Assembly (NCBI GenBank): GCA_036960605.1
Contig: JBALXI010000003.1
Coordinates: 160,099 to 224,098, forward strand
From: Oleispira sp036960605
GTDB lineage: Bacteria; Pseudomonadota; Gammaproteobacteria; Pseudomonadales; Oceanobacteraceae
Direction: 5' to 3'
Length of the DNA: 64,000 bases
Shown: positions 17,605 through 26,900 of the stretch, one piece after another
How positions within the stretch are numbered: the stretch's first letter is position 1
Layout: every line of letters starts with the position of its first letter
Program-made: the position numbers and the translations under genes
Notes under the pieces: generated by a model
What the model was told of the DNA's origin: nothing
Seen by the model: the letters and a program-made list of their open reading frames with translations, nothing else
Databases searched by the model: none

Positions 17605-17916
17605 ATGCTTAAGATACTTCATCAATGGTTATTAAAACGAGCAGACAAACAAGCCGATAATATTTGGATATTCACCTTAGGTGCCGTCAGCTTTTTCTTT
17701 GGCATGGGGATCATTCTTTATGCAGAAAACACCCTAGCATCATCTCTAGGTCAAGAAATCATCGTGCTATTTGGATTTATACTAGCGATTATCGGAGGGA
17801 TTGCCGCTATAATAGGCTATCTGTCTTTAAGCCTATTGCGCTTTTTAAGCTTCGCTAACCGCGAACGCATTAAAACTCCCACTCTTGAATCTATAGAAGT
17901 CGAAGAAAAATCATGA
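17605..17916 (+). CDS. Small two-helix inner-membrane protein
   Basis: A protein of 103 residues with a basic amphipathic N terminus (MLKILHQWLLKRADKQAD), two transmembrane helices at about 21-42 and 50-80, and a short acidic tail. I do not recognise a family. Its stop overlaps the next start (ATGA), and that gene in turn overlaps the sigma-54 activator by one base, so the three form one tightly coupled unit. It could be a membrane partner or sensor for the regulator, but this is inference from order alone. Confidence 0.6.
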   Translation: MLKILHQWLLKRADKQADNIWIFTLGAVSFFFGMGIILYAENTLASSLGQEIIVLFGFILAIIGGIAAIIGYLSLSLLRFLSFANRERIKTPTLESIEVEEKS

Positions 17917-18281
17917 CGAGCGAACGTTTTCCTGATATTGAAGTGTATTTACTTAAAGCCGAAGCCAGCGAAATTTATGACTGGCTTTGCACTCAGTTCT
18001 CAAAAGTTGAAGAACAAAAAAATACGACTAGAACCGTACAATGGCTAGTCGATGGCAACGAAGTATTATTCACTTTAAATAGTAATAAGAACTTTGCTAG
18101 CCTGTGGTTTAAGGTGAATCAGACCCCTTGGAATAATGACCTAGAATGTGGACGTATTTTGCATACTGCATTGGGTAAAGAAGTCCGCTGTTCAAAAGCG
18201 ACTTGGCAAGAAGGTGATGAAGGTCCAGCTTGGACAAAGCTTATTCATGGCGAAGAAAAAGATTTCGATTGGGATAAGTAG
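17913..18281 (+). CDS. Conserved-looking cytosolic protein of unknown function
   Basis: A protein of 122 residues, acidic, with no signal peptide or membrane helix. It contains several tryptophans and single cysteines (YDWLCTQFSKVEEQ, NDLECGRILHTALGKEVRC, ATWQEGDEGPAW). No family recognised. Start overlaps the previous stop by four bases and its own stop overlaps the GTG start of the sigma-54 activator by one base, which argues strongly for a real gene and a shared role. Codon use looks like that of the neighbours. Confidence 0.65.
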   Translation: MTSERFPDIEVYLLKAEASEIYDWLCTQFSKVEEQKNTTRTVQWLVDGNEVLFTLNSNKNFASLWFKVNQTPWNNDLECGRILHTALGKEVRCSKATWQEGDEGPAWTKLIHGEEKDFDWDK

Positions 18282-19792
18282 TGTCTAACAACAGCCATTC
18301 TTTCGACAGTCTTTCGTTAAAAGACTTACAGCAACGCTATTTTCGCCTTTTAGACGCCATGTCTGAAGGCGTTTATGGACTCGACGCTGATGGTCTAGCC
18401 ACCTTTGTAAACCCCGCTGCAGAGCGTATTACAGGGTGGTCATCTGCTGATATTCTAGGCAAGAACATTCACCAGTTTCATCATCATAGTCACGCTGATG
18501 GCAGCCCTTATCCCGATAAAGACTGCCCTATTTATAAAACTCGCCTAACCGGTGAGAGTGCTCAGTGTGAGCATGAAGTGTTTTGGCGCAAAGATGGCAG
18601 CTGCTTCCCCGTTGAATATTCAAGTACCCCGATCGAAGAAGACGGCGAACGTCTTGGCGTCGTGGTGGTCTTTAAAGACATAAGCGAACGCCTCGTTCAG
18701 CAGCAAAAATTGCAGACCGCTTTGCAGCAAGTTGAGCAATTAAAAGAACAGCTGGTCGCAGAGAATCATTTACTCAAGCAAGAAATTCAGCTGCAATCGC
18801 AGCAAGACATCATCGGTCAAAGTGACATTATGGCAGCCCTGCTTGAGCGTATCAGTCAGGTAGGCCCAACAGATGCTTGCGTACTGATTCAAGGTGAGAG
18901 TGGCACCGGCAAAGAACTTATTGCCCAAGCTCTGCACAGTGCGAGCCATCGTAAAGACAAGCCCGTCGTCAAAGTGAATTGCGGGGCAATTGCCGAAAGC
19001 CTTATCGAGAGTGAACTATTCGGGCACGAGAAAGGCGCTTTTACCGGCGCAACTCAACGTCGCTTAGGTCGTTTTGAAGTCGCTGACGGCGGCACATTAT
19101 TCCTCGACGAAATTGGCGAATTAACCCAAGCAGCACAAGTAAAACTTTTGCGCGTTTTACAAGAGCAAGAATTTGAACGTGTGGGTAGCAGCCAGACGGT
19201 GAAAGTCGATGTGCGTATTATTGCCGCCACCAATCGTGATTTACAAAAGTTAGTTGAGCAGGGAGAGTTCAGGGCTGATTTGTTTTATCGCCTCAATGTC
19301 TTTCCTCTTTGGGTGCCGGCACTGCGCCAGCGACCCAATGACATTCCTTTGCTAGCGAGCTATTTCTTAGCCAAGATTCAGCGCCATATCGGCCGCCATT
19401 GCGAAGGTTTTACTCCGCTGTCGTTGCAAAAAATGATGCGATATTCCTGGCCTGGTAATGTCCGTGAATTGTATAACGTGATCGAGCGCTCTTTAATCCT
19501 TCACTCCGGTAATGGCTTATTAATCATGCAGCTGGATGCCGAACTGGCGATTTATAATAATACTCACTCACACTCATCCACACATGAAGTAGCAGTCGAT
19601 GTCTCGCTATCGCCTCAACGTGAAGGCAGCGAACTGTTAACCGCTGCCGCTGCCGAGAAACAGCATATTCTACGCATACTCGAAGTGTGTAACGGCCGGG
19701 TTTCAGGTAAAAAAGGCGCTGCCGAATATCTCGACCTGCCCGTCTCGACCCTGCGCTCACGCATGAAGAAACTCGACATACGGCTTAAATAA
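18281..19792 (+). CDS. PAS-domain sigma-54-dependent transcriptional activator
   Basis: A protein of 503 residues beginning with GTG. A PAS sensor domain spans about 15-130 (LLDAMSEGVYGLDADGLATF, with a Cys in PYPDKDCPIYKT), followed by a coiled coil at about 143-175. The AAA+ domain (about 180-415) has Walker A GESGTGKELIAQ, the sigma-54 contact loop GAFTGA, Walker B GGTLFLDEIGEL and the WPGNVRELYNVIERSL region. The C-terminal Fis-type helix-turn-helix lies in GRVSGKKGAAEYLDLPVSTL. It is last in a three-gene unit. Two tandem palindromes and a -24/-12 promoter lie immediately downstream, before ccoG, which is therefore its likely target. The PAS signal is unknown. Confidence 0.92.
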   Translation: MSNNSHSFDSLSLKDLQQRYFRLLDAMSEGVYGLDADGLATFVNPAAERITGWSSADILGKNIHQFHHHSHADGSPYPDKDCPIYKTRLTGESAQCEHEVFWRKDGSCFPVEYSSTPIEEDGERLGVVVVFKDISERLVQQQKLQTALQQVEQLKEQLVAENHLLKQEIQLQSQQDIIGQSDIMAALLERISQVGPTDACVLIQGESGTGKELIAQALHSASHRKDKPVVKVNCGAIAESLIESELFGHEKGAFTGATQRRLGRFEVADGGTLFLDEIGELTQAAQVKLLRVLQEQEFERVGSSQTVKVDVRIIAATNRDLQKLVEQGEFRADLFYRLNVFPLWVPALRQRPNDIPLLASYFLAKIQRHIGRHCEGFTPLSLQKMMRYSWPGNVRELYNVIERSLILHSGNGLLIMQLDAELAIYNNTHSHSSTHEVAVDVSLSPQREGSELLTAAAAEKQHILRILEVCNGRVSGKKGAAEYLDLPVSTLRSRMKKLDIRLK

Positions 19793-19812
19793 AACGCACA
19801 GGTAAAAATAAG

Positions 19813-19842
19813 CGATATATCGCACATAAGTGCGATATATCG
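19813..19842. promoter_or_regulatory. Twin CGATATATCG palindromes, likely enhancer for the sigma-54 activator
   Basis: CGATATATCG is a perfect palindrome present at 19813-19822 and 19833-19842, with centres 20 bases (about two helix turns) apart. Extended, the two form a 13-bp inverted repeat (CGATATATCGCAC and complement) with ATAA between. The centre is about 90-100 bases upstream of the -24/-12 promoter, a typical enhancer distance. It could alternatively form a hairpin that ends the regulator transcript, but no T-run follows. Confidence 0.65.
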
Positions 19843-19917
19843 ATATTAAAATAATCTATATATCACCAATCCAACCCTACATTTCGTAAAACCCCAATGA
19901 ATACAACAACTTAAAAG

Positions 19918-19934
19918 TTGGCGCAGCGTTTGCT
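19918..19934 (+). promoter_or_regulatory. Sigma-54 (-24/-12) promoter of ccoG
   Basis: TTGGCGCAGCGTTTGCT places GG at 19920-19921 and GC at 19932-19933, separated by exactly ten bases as required for sigma-54. It agrees with the consensus TGGCAC-N5-TTGCA in most positions. Transcription would begin near 19945, 26 bases before the ccoG ATG. Confidence 0.75.
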
Positions 19935-19970
19935 ATCTAGCCTCATGCTATTTGATGATATGAGAGCCTT

Positions 19971-21368
19971 ATGAGCAAATTAATCGCTACCTCCCAAGCA
20001 CCCCAATCCTCTGGATTTAGACAATTCCTCAGTTTTTTCAAAGCGGACTCTTTGCCCCATCGAGTGCGTCTTATTTCAGGTCGCTACCTGACGTTACGCC
20101 GACTCATTAGCTGGCCGTTATTATTAATCTGCTTCCTGACACCGTGGTTAAGCTGGAATGATTTACCCATGGTGCATTTTGACCTGGTCGCTAAACAGTT
20201 TCGCATGGGGCCTGCTGTATTTTGGCCGGAAGATCTTATGGTACTCACTTGGGTGATGTTAGCCGGCGCCTTTGGTTTGTTCTTTGTCGCGATGGTCTCG
20301 GGCCGACTCTGGTGTGGCTTTAGCTGCCCACAAACAGTTTGGACTTTTCTTTTTATTCGTTTAGAAGAGCTTATCGAAGGCTCGCGTCATAAGCGCTTAA
20401 AAATGGATCGTATGCCTTGGAATGCCGAAAAAGTACTGCGCAAATCGGTAAAGCATATTAGCTGGATCAGCCTCAGTCTGTGGACGGGCATTACCTTTAT
20501 CGCTTACTTTTACCCATTAGAAGCTATGGCGACTGATTTTGGCCTTAGTGATTTAGCCGGTATGGGCTTATTTTGGATTTTCTTTATTGCCCTCATGACC
20601 TACCTAAACGCAGGCTTTCTACGTGAGCAAGTCTGTACTCACATGTGTCCCTATTCCCGCTTTCAATCGGTGATGTCAGATAATTCTACCTTGGTGGTGC
20701 AATACGATGAGCCGCGTAACGATTGCATTGATTGCCAAGTCTGCGTGCATGTTTGCCCAACTGAAATTGATATTCGTGATGGCATGCAGCTCTCTTGTAT
20801 CGCCTGCGGTGCTTGTGTTGATGCCTGTGACAGCATTATGGACAAGATCAACAAACCTAGAGGGCTGATTGCCTTTCGCCCAGGAGAGGTCACTATTAAA
20901 GAGGCTCTTAACCTCAAACAGCGCCCTCGCTTAGTCGGTTATGCCCTTGCCTTTTTAGTGTCTGTTCTTCTCATTGGCCTTGAGGTCACGGGTCGCGATG
21001 TGATTCAAATTAGTTTAGAGCGTGACCGTAGTAGTTTGTACCGCATTAATGCTAATGATGAAGTAGAAAATAGCTTCTCACTAAAATTTCATAACAAGAC
21101 TCAGCAAGACATGCCGATTCGCTTACTCATTGTCGATAACTTTCATGGCTTTGCGATTAGCCAACAGCAATTCACTATTCCTGCAGGCCAACGCCAGCAA
21201 TTCCCACTATTGATCTCGCTGGCACTGCCCGCTACTGGTACGCCAAGCGCGCAGCAGCTATCCAATAAAATGGACATTCATATTGAGGTTATAGCCGAAG
21301 GGGTTGATGAGCCTGTTAATGAAATTAATACCTCCTTTCTGATGCCCAACATTATGAGCCTGCGCTAA
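19971..21368 (+). CDS. ccoG: Cytochrome c oxidase accessory protein CcoG (FixG/RdxA family)
   Basis: A membrane ferredoxin-like protein of 465 residues that helps supply copper to cbb3 oxidase, in reported cases by reducing Cu(II). Five hydrophobic helices are visible at about 45-65, 85-110, 165-187, 200-220 and 318-340. Conserved features are RLWCGFSCPQTVW between the second helix and the next loop, and two 4Fe-4S motifs in CIDCQVCVHVCPTEIDI and CIACGACVDAC. The C-terminal 120 residues form an Ig-like periplasmic domain. Unusually, ccoNOPQ is not adjacent; the gene stands behind a sigma-54 promoter next to a sigma-54 activator, with a hairpin separating it from the bacterioferritin genes. 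Confidence 0.92.
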   Translation: MSKLIATSQAPQSSGFRQFLSFFKADSLPHRVRLISGRYLTLRRLISWPLLLICFLTPWLSWNDLPMVHFDLVAKQFRMGPAVFWPEDLMVLTWVMLAGAFGLFFVAMVSGRLWCGFSCPQTVWTFLFIRLEELIEGSRHKRLKMDRMPWNAEKVLRKSVKHISWISLSLWTGITFIAYFYPLEAMATDFGLSDLAGMGLFWIFFIALMTYLNAGFLREQVCTHMCPYSRFQSVMSDNSTLVVQYDEPRNDCIDCQVCVHVCPTEIDIRDGMQLSCIACGACVDACDSIMDKINKPRGLIAFRPGEVTIKEALNLKQRPRLVGYALAFLVSVLLIGLEVTGRDVIQISLERDRSSLYRINANDEVENSFSLKFHNKTQQDMPIRLLIVDNFHGFAISQQQFTIPAGQRQQFPLLISLALPATGTPSAQQLSNKMDIHIEVIAEGVDEPVNEINTSFLMPNIMSLR

Positions 21369-21423
21369 CAGGCGAACCTGCTGTTAGAGCTGATAAAACG
21401 AACTCATTAGTATTTAGAATTGC

Positions 21424-21454
21424 TTAAACCCCTGCTGTATTAGCAAGGGTTTAA
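21424..21454 (+). terminator. Terminator-like hairpin after ccoG
   Basis: TTAAACCC (21424-21431) pairs with GGGTTTAA (21447-21454), and inside it TGCT pairs with AGCA beyond one mismatch. A short T-containing run (TATCTC) follows. It separates ccoG from the bacterioferritin genes. Confidence 0.5.
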
Positions 21455-21532
21455 TATCTCAAAATGATCTTTTACAAAGTACACCTATGTTCTTTAATTA
21501 ATGTATTAGCCGCGCATTTAATAGGTACCGTC

Positions 21533-22003
21533 ATGCAAGCCAATCCCAAAATAATTAGCACGTTGAATCAAGTTTTGACCACAGAACTGACCAGCATTAA
21601 CCAATTTTTCTTACACGCCCGCATGTTTAAAAACTGGGGCTTAGAAGAACTGAACGAGAAAGCCTATAAAAAATCGATTAAAGATATGAAGCAAGCCGAT
21701 GATTTAATTGAGCGTATTTTATTTCTTGAAGGTCTGCCTAACTTGCAACAGCTAGGTAAGCTGCAAATTGGTGAACATACCGAAGAGATGCTGCAATGCG
21801 ACCTTAATGTCGAAATGCTGCAAGTGGCTGAACTGCGTGATGCCATCGCGCTGTGTGAGCAAGAAAAAGATTATGTTAGCCGCGAGCTACTGGCAGGGAT
21901 TCTGGAATACGAAGAAGAATACATCGATTGGTTAGAAACTCAGCAGATATTAATAACGACGACGGGTATAGAGAATTATCAACAGTCGCAAATGAATAGC
22001 TAG
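21533..22003 (+). CDS. bfr: Bacterioferritin, heme-binding subunit with degenerate ferroxidase centre
   Basis: The start at 21533 (MQANPKIISTLNQVL) gives the standard 156-residue length and has AGGT upstream; the longer frame from 21464 adds a non-family leader. Aligned by eye with E. coli Bfr, the heme ligand Met52 is present (KDMKQAD) and Glu18, Glu94 and Glu127 are kept. Three ferroxidase ligands are changed: Glu51 to Asp, His54 to Gln and His130 to Tyr (LEYEEEYIDW). This fits the subunit type that carries heme but oxidises iron poorly. It is followed 26 bases later by a complementary subunit, so the cage is probably a mixed 24-mer. Confidence 0.9.
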   Translation: MQANPKIISTLNQVLTTELTSINQFFLHARMFKNWGLEELNEKAYKKSIKDMKQADDLIERILFLEGLPNLQQLGKLQIGEHTEEMLQCDLNVEMLQVAELRDAIALCEQEKDYVSRELLAGILEYEEEYIDWLETQQILITTTGIENYQQSQMNS

Positions 22004-22029
22004 ATGAACCGCTAAGTCGGAGAATTAAG

Positions 22030-22512
22030 ATGAAAGGCAATACTAAGGTCATCGACCTATTAAACAAACAGCTAACCCTAGAACTCACCTCAATGGATCA
22101 GTATCTTGCCCATAGCAAGATGTATGAAGACTGGGGGATTAATAAGCTGCATGAAAAATTAGCCCATGAATATGAAGAAGAGCTGGAGCACGCCAGACGC
22201 TTGATTGAGCGTATTCTATTTCTTGAAGGCACACCCGATACCGCCTCGCGCGAACCCCTTATGATTGGCGATAATGTTGAGCAAATGCTACGCAATGACT
22301 TAGCGGCTGAAAATACAGTGGCTGCAAGCTTGAAAAACATCATCGAAGTTTGTGAGCAAGAGCGTGATTATGTCAGTCGCGAGATACTCGAAGCTCTATT
22401 AGATGATACAGAAATGGACCATATCTACTGGTTAGAACAGCATATTGGCCTGATCGCTAAAGTCGGATTACAAAATTACATTCAAAGCCAGATGGGGAGT
22501 GCCGCGGTATAA
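22030..22512 (+). CDS. bfr: Bacterioferritin, ferroxidase-competent subunit lacking the heme Met
   Basis: A protein of 160 residues with a GGAG Shine-Dalgarno. All six ferroxidase ligands align with E. coli Bfr: Glu18 (TLELTSMDQ), Glu51 and His54 (EEELEHARR), Glu94, and Glu127 and His130 (TEMDHIYW). The heme-binding Met52 is replaced by Leu. This is the mirror image of the preceding subunit. Heteromeric bacterioferritins with such divided roles are known in Neisseria, Pseudomonas and Magnetospirillum. It stores iron as a ferric mineral, released with the help of Bfd, encoded downstream. Confidence 0.92.
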   Translation: MKGNTKVIDLLNKQLTLELTSMDQYLAHSKMYEDWGINKLHEKLAHEYEEELEHARRLIERILFLEGTPDTASREPLMIGDNVEQMLRNDLAAENTVAASLKNIIEVCEQERDYVSREILEALLDDTEMDHIYWLEQHIGLIAKVGLQNYIQSQMGSAAV

Positions 22513-22580
22513 TTCGACCTACTCCCTTATCTACTACCTGATTAACCTGACAGATGATAATCACTAGGCTGAATATAATT

Positions 22581-22599
22581 GATAACTATTACCATTCGC
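22581..22599. promoter_or_regulatory. Fur-box-like sequence upstream of bfd
   Basis: GATAACTATTACCATTCGC resembles the 19-base Fur consensus (about 12 of 19 positions by eye). It lies 41 bases before the bfd ATG. Iron-dependent repression of bfd is well known in enterics, which makes this plausible. Confidence 0.45.
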
Positions 22600-22640
22600 G
22601 ATAGTATTAGCGTATCAATTTCACAGTCAGTGGTTATCTC

Positions 22641-22835
22641 ATGTACGTTTGCATCTGTAATGCAGTGAACGAAAAAGCCATCCAGCAAGCCGTTGCTGAT
22701 GGCGCTCAAAACGTTAGAGATGTACGTCGCTGCCTCGACGTTGGATCCCAGTGCGGACAATGTGTACGTCACGCCCATGAAGTGATTGAACAAGCAAAAG
22801 TTCAATTCGAAAAACCTGAGTTTTACGCCGCTTAA
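22641..22835 (+). CDS. bfd: Bacterioferritin-associated ferredoxin
   Basis: A protein of 64 residues with the Bfd 2Fe-2S pattern: CIC near the N terminus (MYVCICNAVNEKAI) and CGQC at about 38-41 (DVGSQCGQCVRHAHE). Bfd delivers electrons to the heme of bacterioferritin to mobilise stored iron. It follows the two bacterioferritin genes by 128 bases but has its own Fur-like box, so it may be induced separately under iron shortage. Confidence 0.93.
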   Translation: MYVCICNAVNEKAIQQAVADGAQNVRDVRRCLDVGSQCGQCVRHAHEVIEQAKVQFEKPEFYAA

Positions 22836-23018
22836 TGATAACGGCCAAACCGAAATCCATTTCGAATGGCGTGATAAATACTAACGACACCGGAATAATG
22901 TAATAGACCTTTTAGTTGCTATCCTGTTATTTCTAGAAAATAAAAGGCTTCTCAATATCATTAAACAGTACTGCTCAAAAAACTCATATTCTCCATCCCA
23001 ATCGATTTATGATCGTAT

Positions 23019-23909
23019 TCAAACTACCCGGTTTCGACCCGCTTCTTTAGCCAGATAAAGGTTATTATCCGCTTTTTTAAATAGACTGACTAAGTCACTA
23101 ATTGCGCTATCAAGTATACTGCAGCCAATACTGACGGTTACCCAATCTGTTCCCTCATAAGGATGAATTAAATGTAGATCTTCGATATTTCTTCGTATTC
23201 TCTCCGCTACCGCTAACCCTCCTTGGACTGGCATATTAGGCAATACAACACAAAATTCTTCTCCTCCAAAACGCGCAGCCAAATCCGTATTTCTAGATAA
23301 ACTTTCATCGATTGATTTTGCAACTTGGCGCAAACACTCATCACCATAATCATGGCCTGCAAGGTCATTTAATTTCTTAAAATTATCAATATCAATCATT
23401 AATAAACATAACTCACTATCACTACGATGAGCATGCAAGAAACTTGACTGTAAATATTCGTCTAACTTTCGTCGATTAGCAATTTTAGTCAGCGGATCTG
23501 TCATATTGAGTTGATGTAATAAATCTCTTTGCTGCTTCAATTCTAAATGATTAGCAACTCTTGCCTTAACAATAGATGGGCTAAAGGGCTTAGAAATATA
23601 ATCCACAGCCCCCATTTCCAACCCCTTGGTTTCATTTTCAACACTGGCTTGTACTGTAATAAAAATAATCGGTATATTTTCCGACTCAGGTTTTTCTTTT
23701 AAAATTCGGCAAACCTCGTAACCATCCATTCCTGGCATATTAATATCTAACAAAATTAAATCTGGTGGCTGACTCGAGAGTGCCTTTATAATTGCTTGCT
23801 CCCCCGTTTTTGCGATCACGATTTCGTATTCATCTAAAGTAGCAACCAATACTTTAATATTGACCATTTCATCTTCTGCAATAAGAATCCGCCCTTTACC
23901 TTGCATCAC
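23019..23909 (-). CDS. Response regulator diguanylate cyclase (REC-GGDEF)
   Basis: A protein of 296 residues starting at GTG 23909 or the adjoining ATG 23906, behind GGAGGG. The receiver domain (about 5-125) has the phospho-acceptor Asp in LILLDINMPGMDGYEV and the conserved Lys in YISKPFSP. The GGDEF domain (about 130-296) has the active signature GGEEF within AARFGGEEFCVVLP. The I-site RxxD is not evident just before it. It makes c-di-GMP when phosphorylated. The gene begins 17 bases after the hybrid histidine kinase, whose Hpt domain is the likely phosphate source. Confidence 0.92.
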   Translation of the reverse strand: MMQGKGRILIAEDEMVNIKVLVATLDEYEIVIAKTGEQAIIKALSSQPPDLILLDINMPGMDGYEVCRILKEKPESENIPIIFITVQASVENETKGLEMGAVDYISKPFSPSIVKARVANHLELKQQRDLLHQLNMTDPLTKIANRRKLDEYLQSSFLHAHRSDSELCLLMIDIDNFKKLNDLAGHDYGDECLRQVAKSIDESLSRNTDLAARFGGEEFCVVLPNMPVQGGLAVAERIRRNIEDLHLIHPYEGTDWVTVSIGCSILDSAISDLVSLFKKADNNLYLAKEAGRNRVV

Positions 23910-23926
23910 TTAAGCCCTCCACAGAG

Positions 23927-26900
23927 TTAATTTTCATTCACTGTAATATTATGATCACGGCAAAGTTTTTGATAATGTTGTAAAGCATCAGAAAAATCAT
24001 AGCTTTCAATCAAATCAATGAAAACAGACAAATCATTATTAGACTGTCCTTTTAAGCGTACCCTTACATTTTGAATTAAATCCACAGCGGCCGTATTATC
24101 ATCCGCTAAATAGGCACTTAATTGATGATTTTCATCTTCAGTCATTAACGTAATAAATGAAGGATTCATCAGTGAACTTTCCCCCAAGGGCTGTGAGCAG
24201 CGATTAATATCCTGCCATGCATCAATGCTATTAATAAGAACAGAAAGTCTTTGAGAAAGCGCATTACAAATTAGGGGATCAAGAGTACCTTCCTGCAATT
24301 GTCCATCAAGTATTGCTGCGACTTTACTTAAATCGCTTGCGCCTAAATTTCCAGCCGCGCTTGTTAATGTATGAGCTATATCGTGTATGTAATCACGATT
24401 ATTCATTTCTATATCAACCCTTAATTGCTCAACAACATGCTTATAACGACGAGAAAAATCAGCCAATAAATTCAAATATACGTTTTTATTGCCAGCAACT
24501 AAAGAAAGGCCTAAGCTCAAATCTAAGCCGATTATTTCATCAGGGAACCCGATATAATCACCGCTGAGATCTTGATGTTGTATATTCTTAATATAGGCAG
24601 AGCCTATTCCCTCTCTAGGACTAATCCATTTAACCAAGGCTTTATCAATATCATCGATAACGATGGGTTTTAAAATATGCCCCTTCATGCCGACATTTAA
24701 ACAGTGCTTTTGGTCTGAAGGTAAGGTATGAGCTGTCATTGCGATAATAGGTATATGCTGATAAATTGGATTATTAGTAATAATTTCGGCGGCACTATAG
24801 CCATCCATAATTGGCATTTGAAGATCCATAAATATCATATCAAAATCAGCTTCTTTGATTTTATCAATCGCCTGTGCACCATTATGAGCAATAGTTGTAT
24901 TGATAGAACGCATGCGTAATAGCTCAGAGGCAACCTGTTGATTTATAGGATTGTCTTCGACCAATAAGACCCTCGCACCGGCCACTGAGGAAACATCAAC
25001 TCTCGATTCCGCACCATCAAAAGTTTTTTCAATATCAAAACCTAAGGCTTTCTTAATCGTTTTTATAAGTAATAGAGGAGTGATAGGCTTTACTAAATAA
25101 TAATCAAGATACTCTAGGTCTTTTTGATTTCCTATATCGGCCTTCGAATATCCTGTGACCATAATTAAAGCTGGTAATTTTTTTGCATATTTTTCATGAA
25201 TAACTTTCGCACATTCAAGCCCATTCATCATAGGCAACTTCCAGTCTAATAATACAAGATCATGCTCAGTATCTAAACCCATAACACTAAGTGCCTCTTC
25301 AGCACTTTCTACTGTTGTTACTTGCATCCCCAACGATACCAATATTTCAGTAATTATTTCTCGTGCTGACTGGTTATCTTCAACAATTAAAATTCTTTTA
25401 TTTTCTAACTCTGAACAATCTTGCCTGAATGTATGGTTATTTTCGGCTATTTCGAACTCTAGACTAAATTCAAATTCCGTTCCCTGATGCAATATACTAC
25501 GAGCTTTTATCTCGCCCCCCATAAGACCGACTAAAGATTGACTAATAGATAAGCCTAATCCGGTGCCACCAAACTTGCGAGTGATCGAACCATCCGCTTG
25601 CTCAAAAGGCTTAAATAGTTTCTTTACAGCAATAGGCTTCATCCCTATGCCAGTATCCATCACTGAAAACAGAAGTTTAACCTTAGTGTCTTCTCCATAA
25701 TCCAAATCAACCTTTATTTTGACAAAACCCGTCTCGGTGAACTTTACCGCATTACTTGCCAAATTAGTTAAAACTTGAGAAAGTCTTAATGAATCACCAA
25801 TTAACATGAGAGGTATATTACTAGGATATTGAATAATTAACTCAAGGCCTTTCTCATTAGATTTATTACGAATAAGATCGGTAATATTTTCTAATACTTC
25901 ATCGATCCTGAAAGGCTCAGGATCAATAGATAAGTGCCCAGATTCAACTTTAGAGAAATCAAGAATATCATTAATGAGTAATAATAAATTTTTCGAAGAT
26001 GTATCAATTTTCTGTAAATAATCTCTTTGCCTCTCATCTAATTTTGTTTGCAATGCTAAATATGTTAGTCCCGTAATCGCATTCATCGGCGTTCGAATTT
26101 CATGTGACATATTGGCCAAAAATTCGGATTTATATCGATTAGCCTGAACAGCTTCGTTTTTGGCATCAACTAAATCTTTAGTTTGTATTCCGATCAAGTA
26201 TTGTAAGTTATCTCTATGCAAAGCAATTTGCTGGGCAGATTTTTTCCTCTCAGTAATATCATGGCAATATGCAATAATCAGATCTTCATCATTAATAGTT
26301 ACTGTCTTCGCGCTGTAAATCCCATAAATGTCTTCACCATTTTTACTTCTGAACTTCAACTCAATATTTGAAACTTCTCCTTTTTCAGATATTTCTGCCA
26401 AGTATTGCTCTCGATCCTTTACATCAACTAAATTCAAACTTATTGACGTTTCACCGATAGCATCTTCTCTGGAATAGCCAGTAATTCGTTCAAAGCCCGC
26501 ATTAACATCAACAAATTCTCCCGTTATCTTACTAGTAACGGTAATAGCATCTTGCGAAGCACTAAAGATGGCCGAAAATTTCTCTTCAAGTTGTTTTGTT
26601 AATACGTCTTCATTATACTTTTTGGTTATATTTTCAATATAAGAAACTACAGAAACCACCTTATTTTCAGAGGAGAAAATGGTTGCATTGCGCCACTCAA
26701 CAATAATTTCATCACCAGATTTAGTCATGTTTTTATTAATATTATGCCCTCCGCCTTTTCCCGTAATCAAGTCATTCCATATTTGACTCACATCAACCTT
26801 AACCTCTTCTGGTAAAATAAAATCGCCAACTTTATTAATAACTTCTTCTTTCTTCCAGCCAAATACTTTTTCAGCTTCTGGATTCCAATCTTTAATTGTG

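Noticed and set aside
22542..22805. Minus-strand frame of 87 codons over bfd
   Set aside because: It covers bfd and its Fur-like region; bfd is clearly the real gene.
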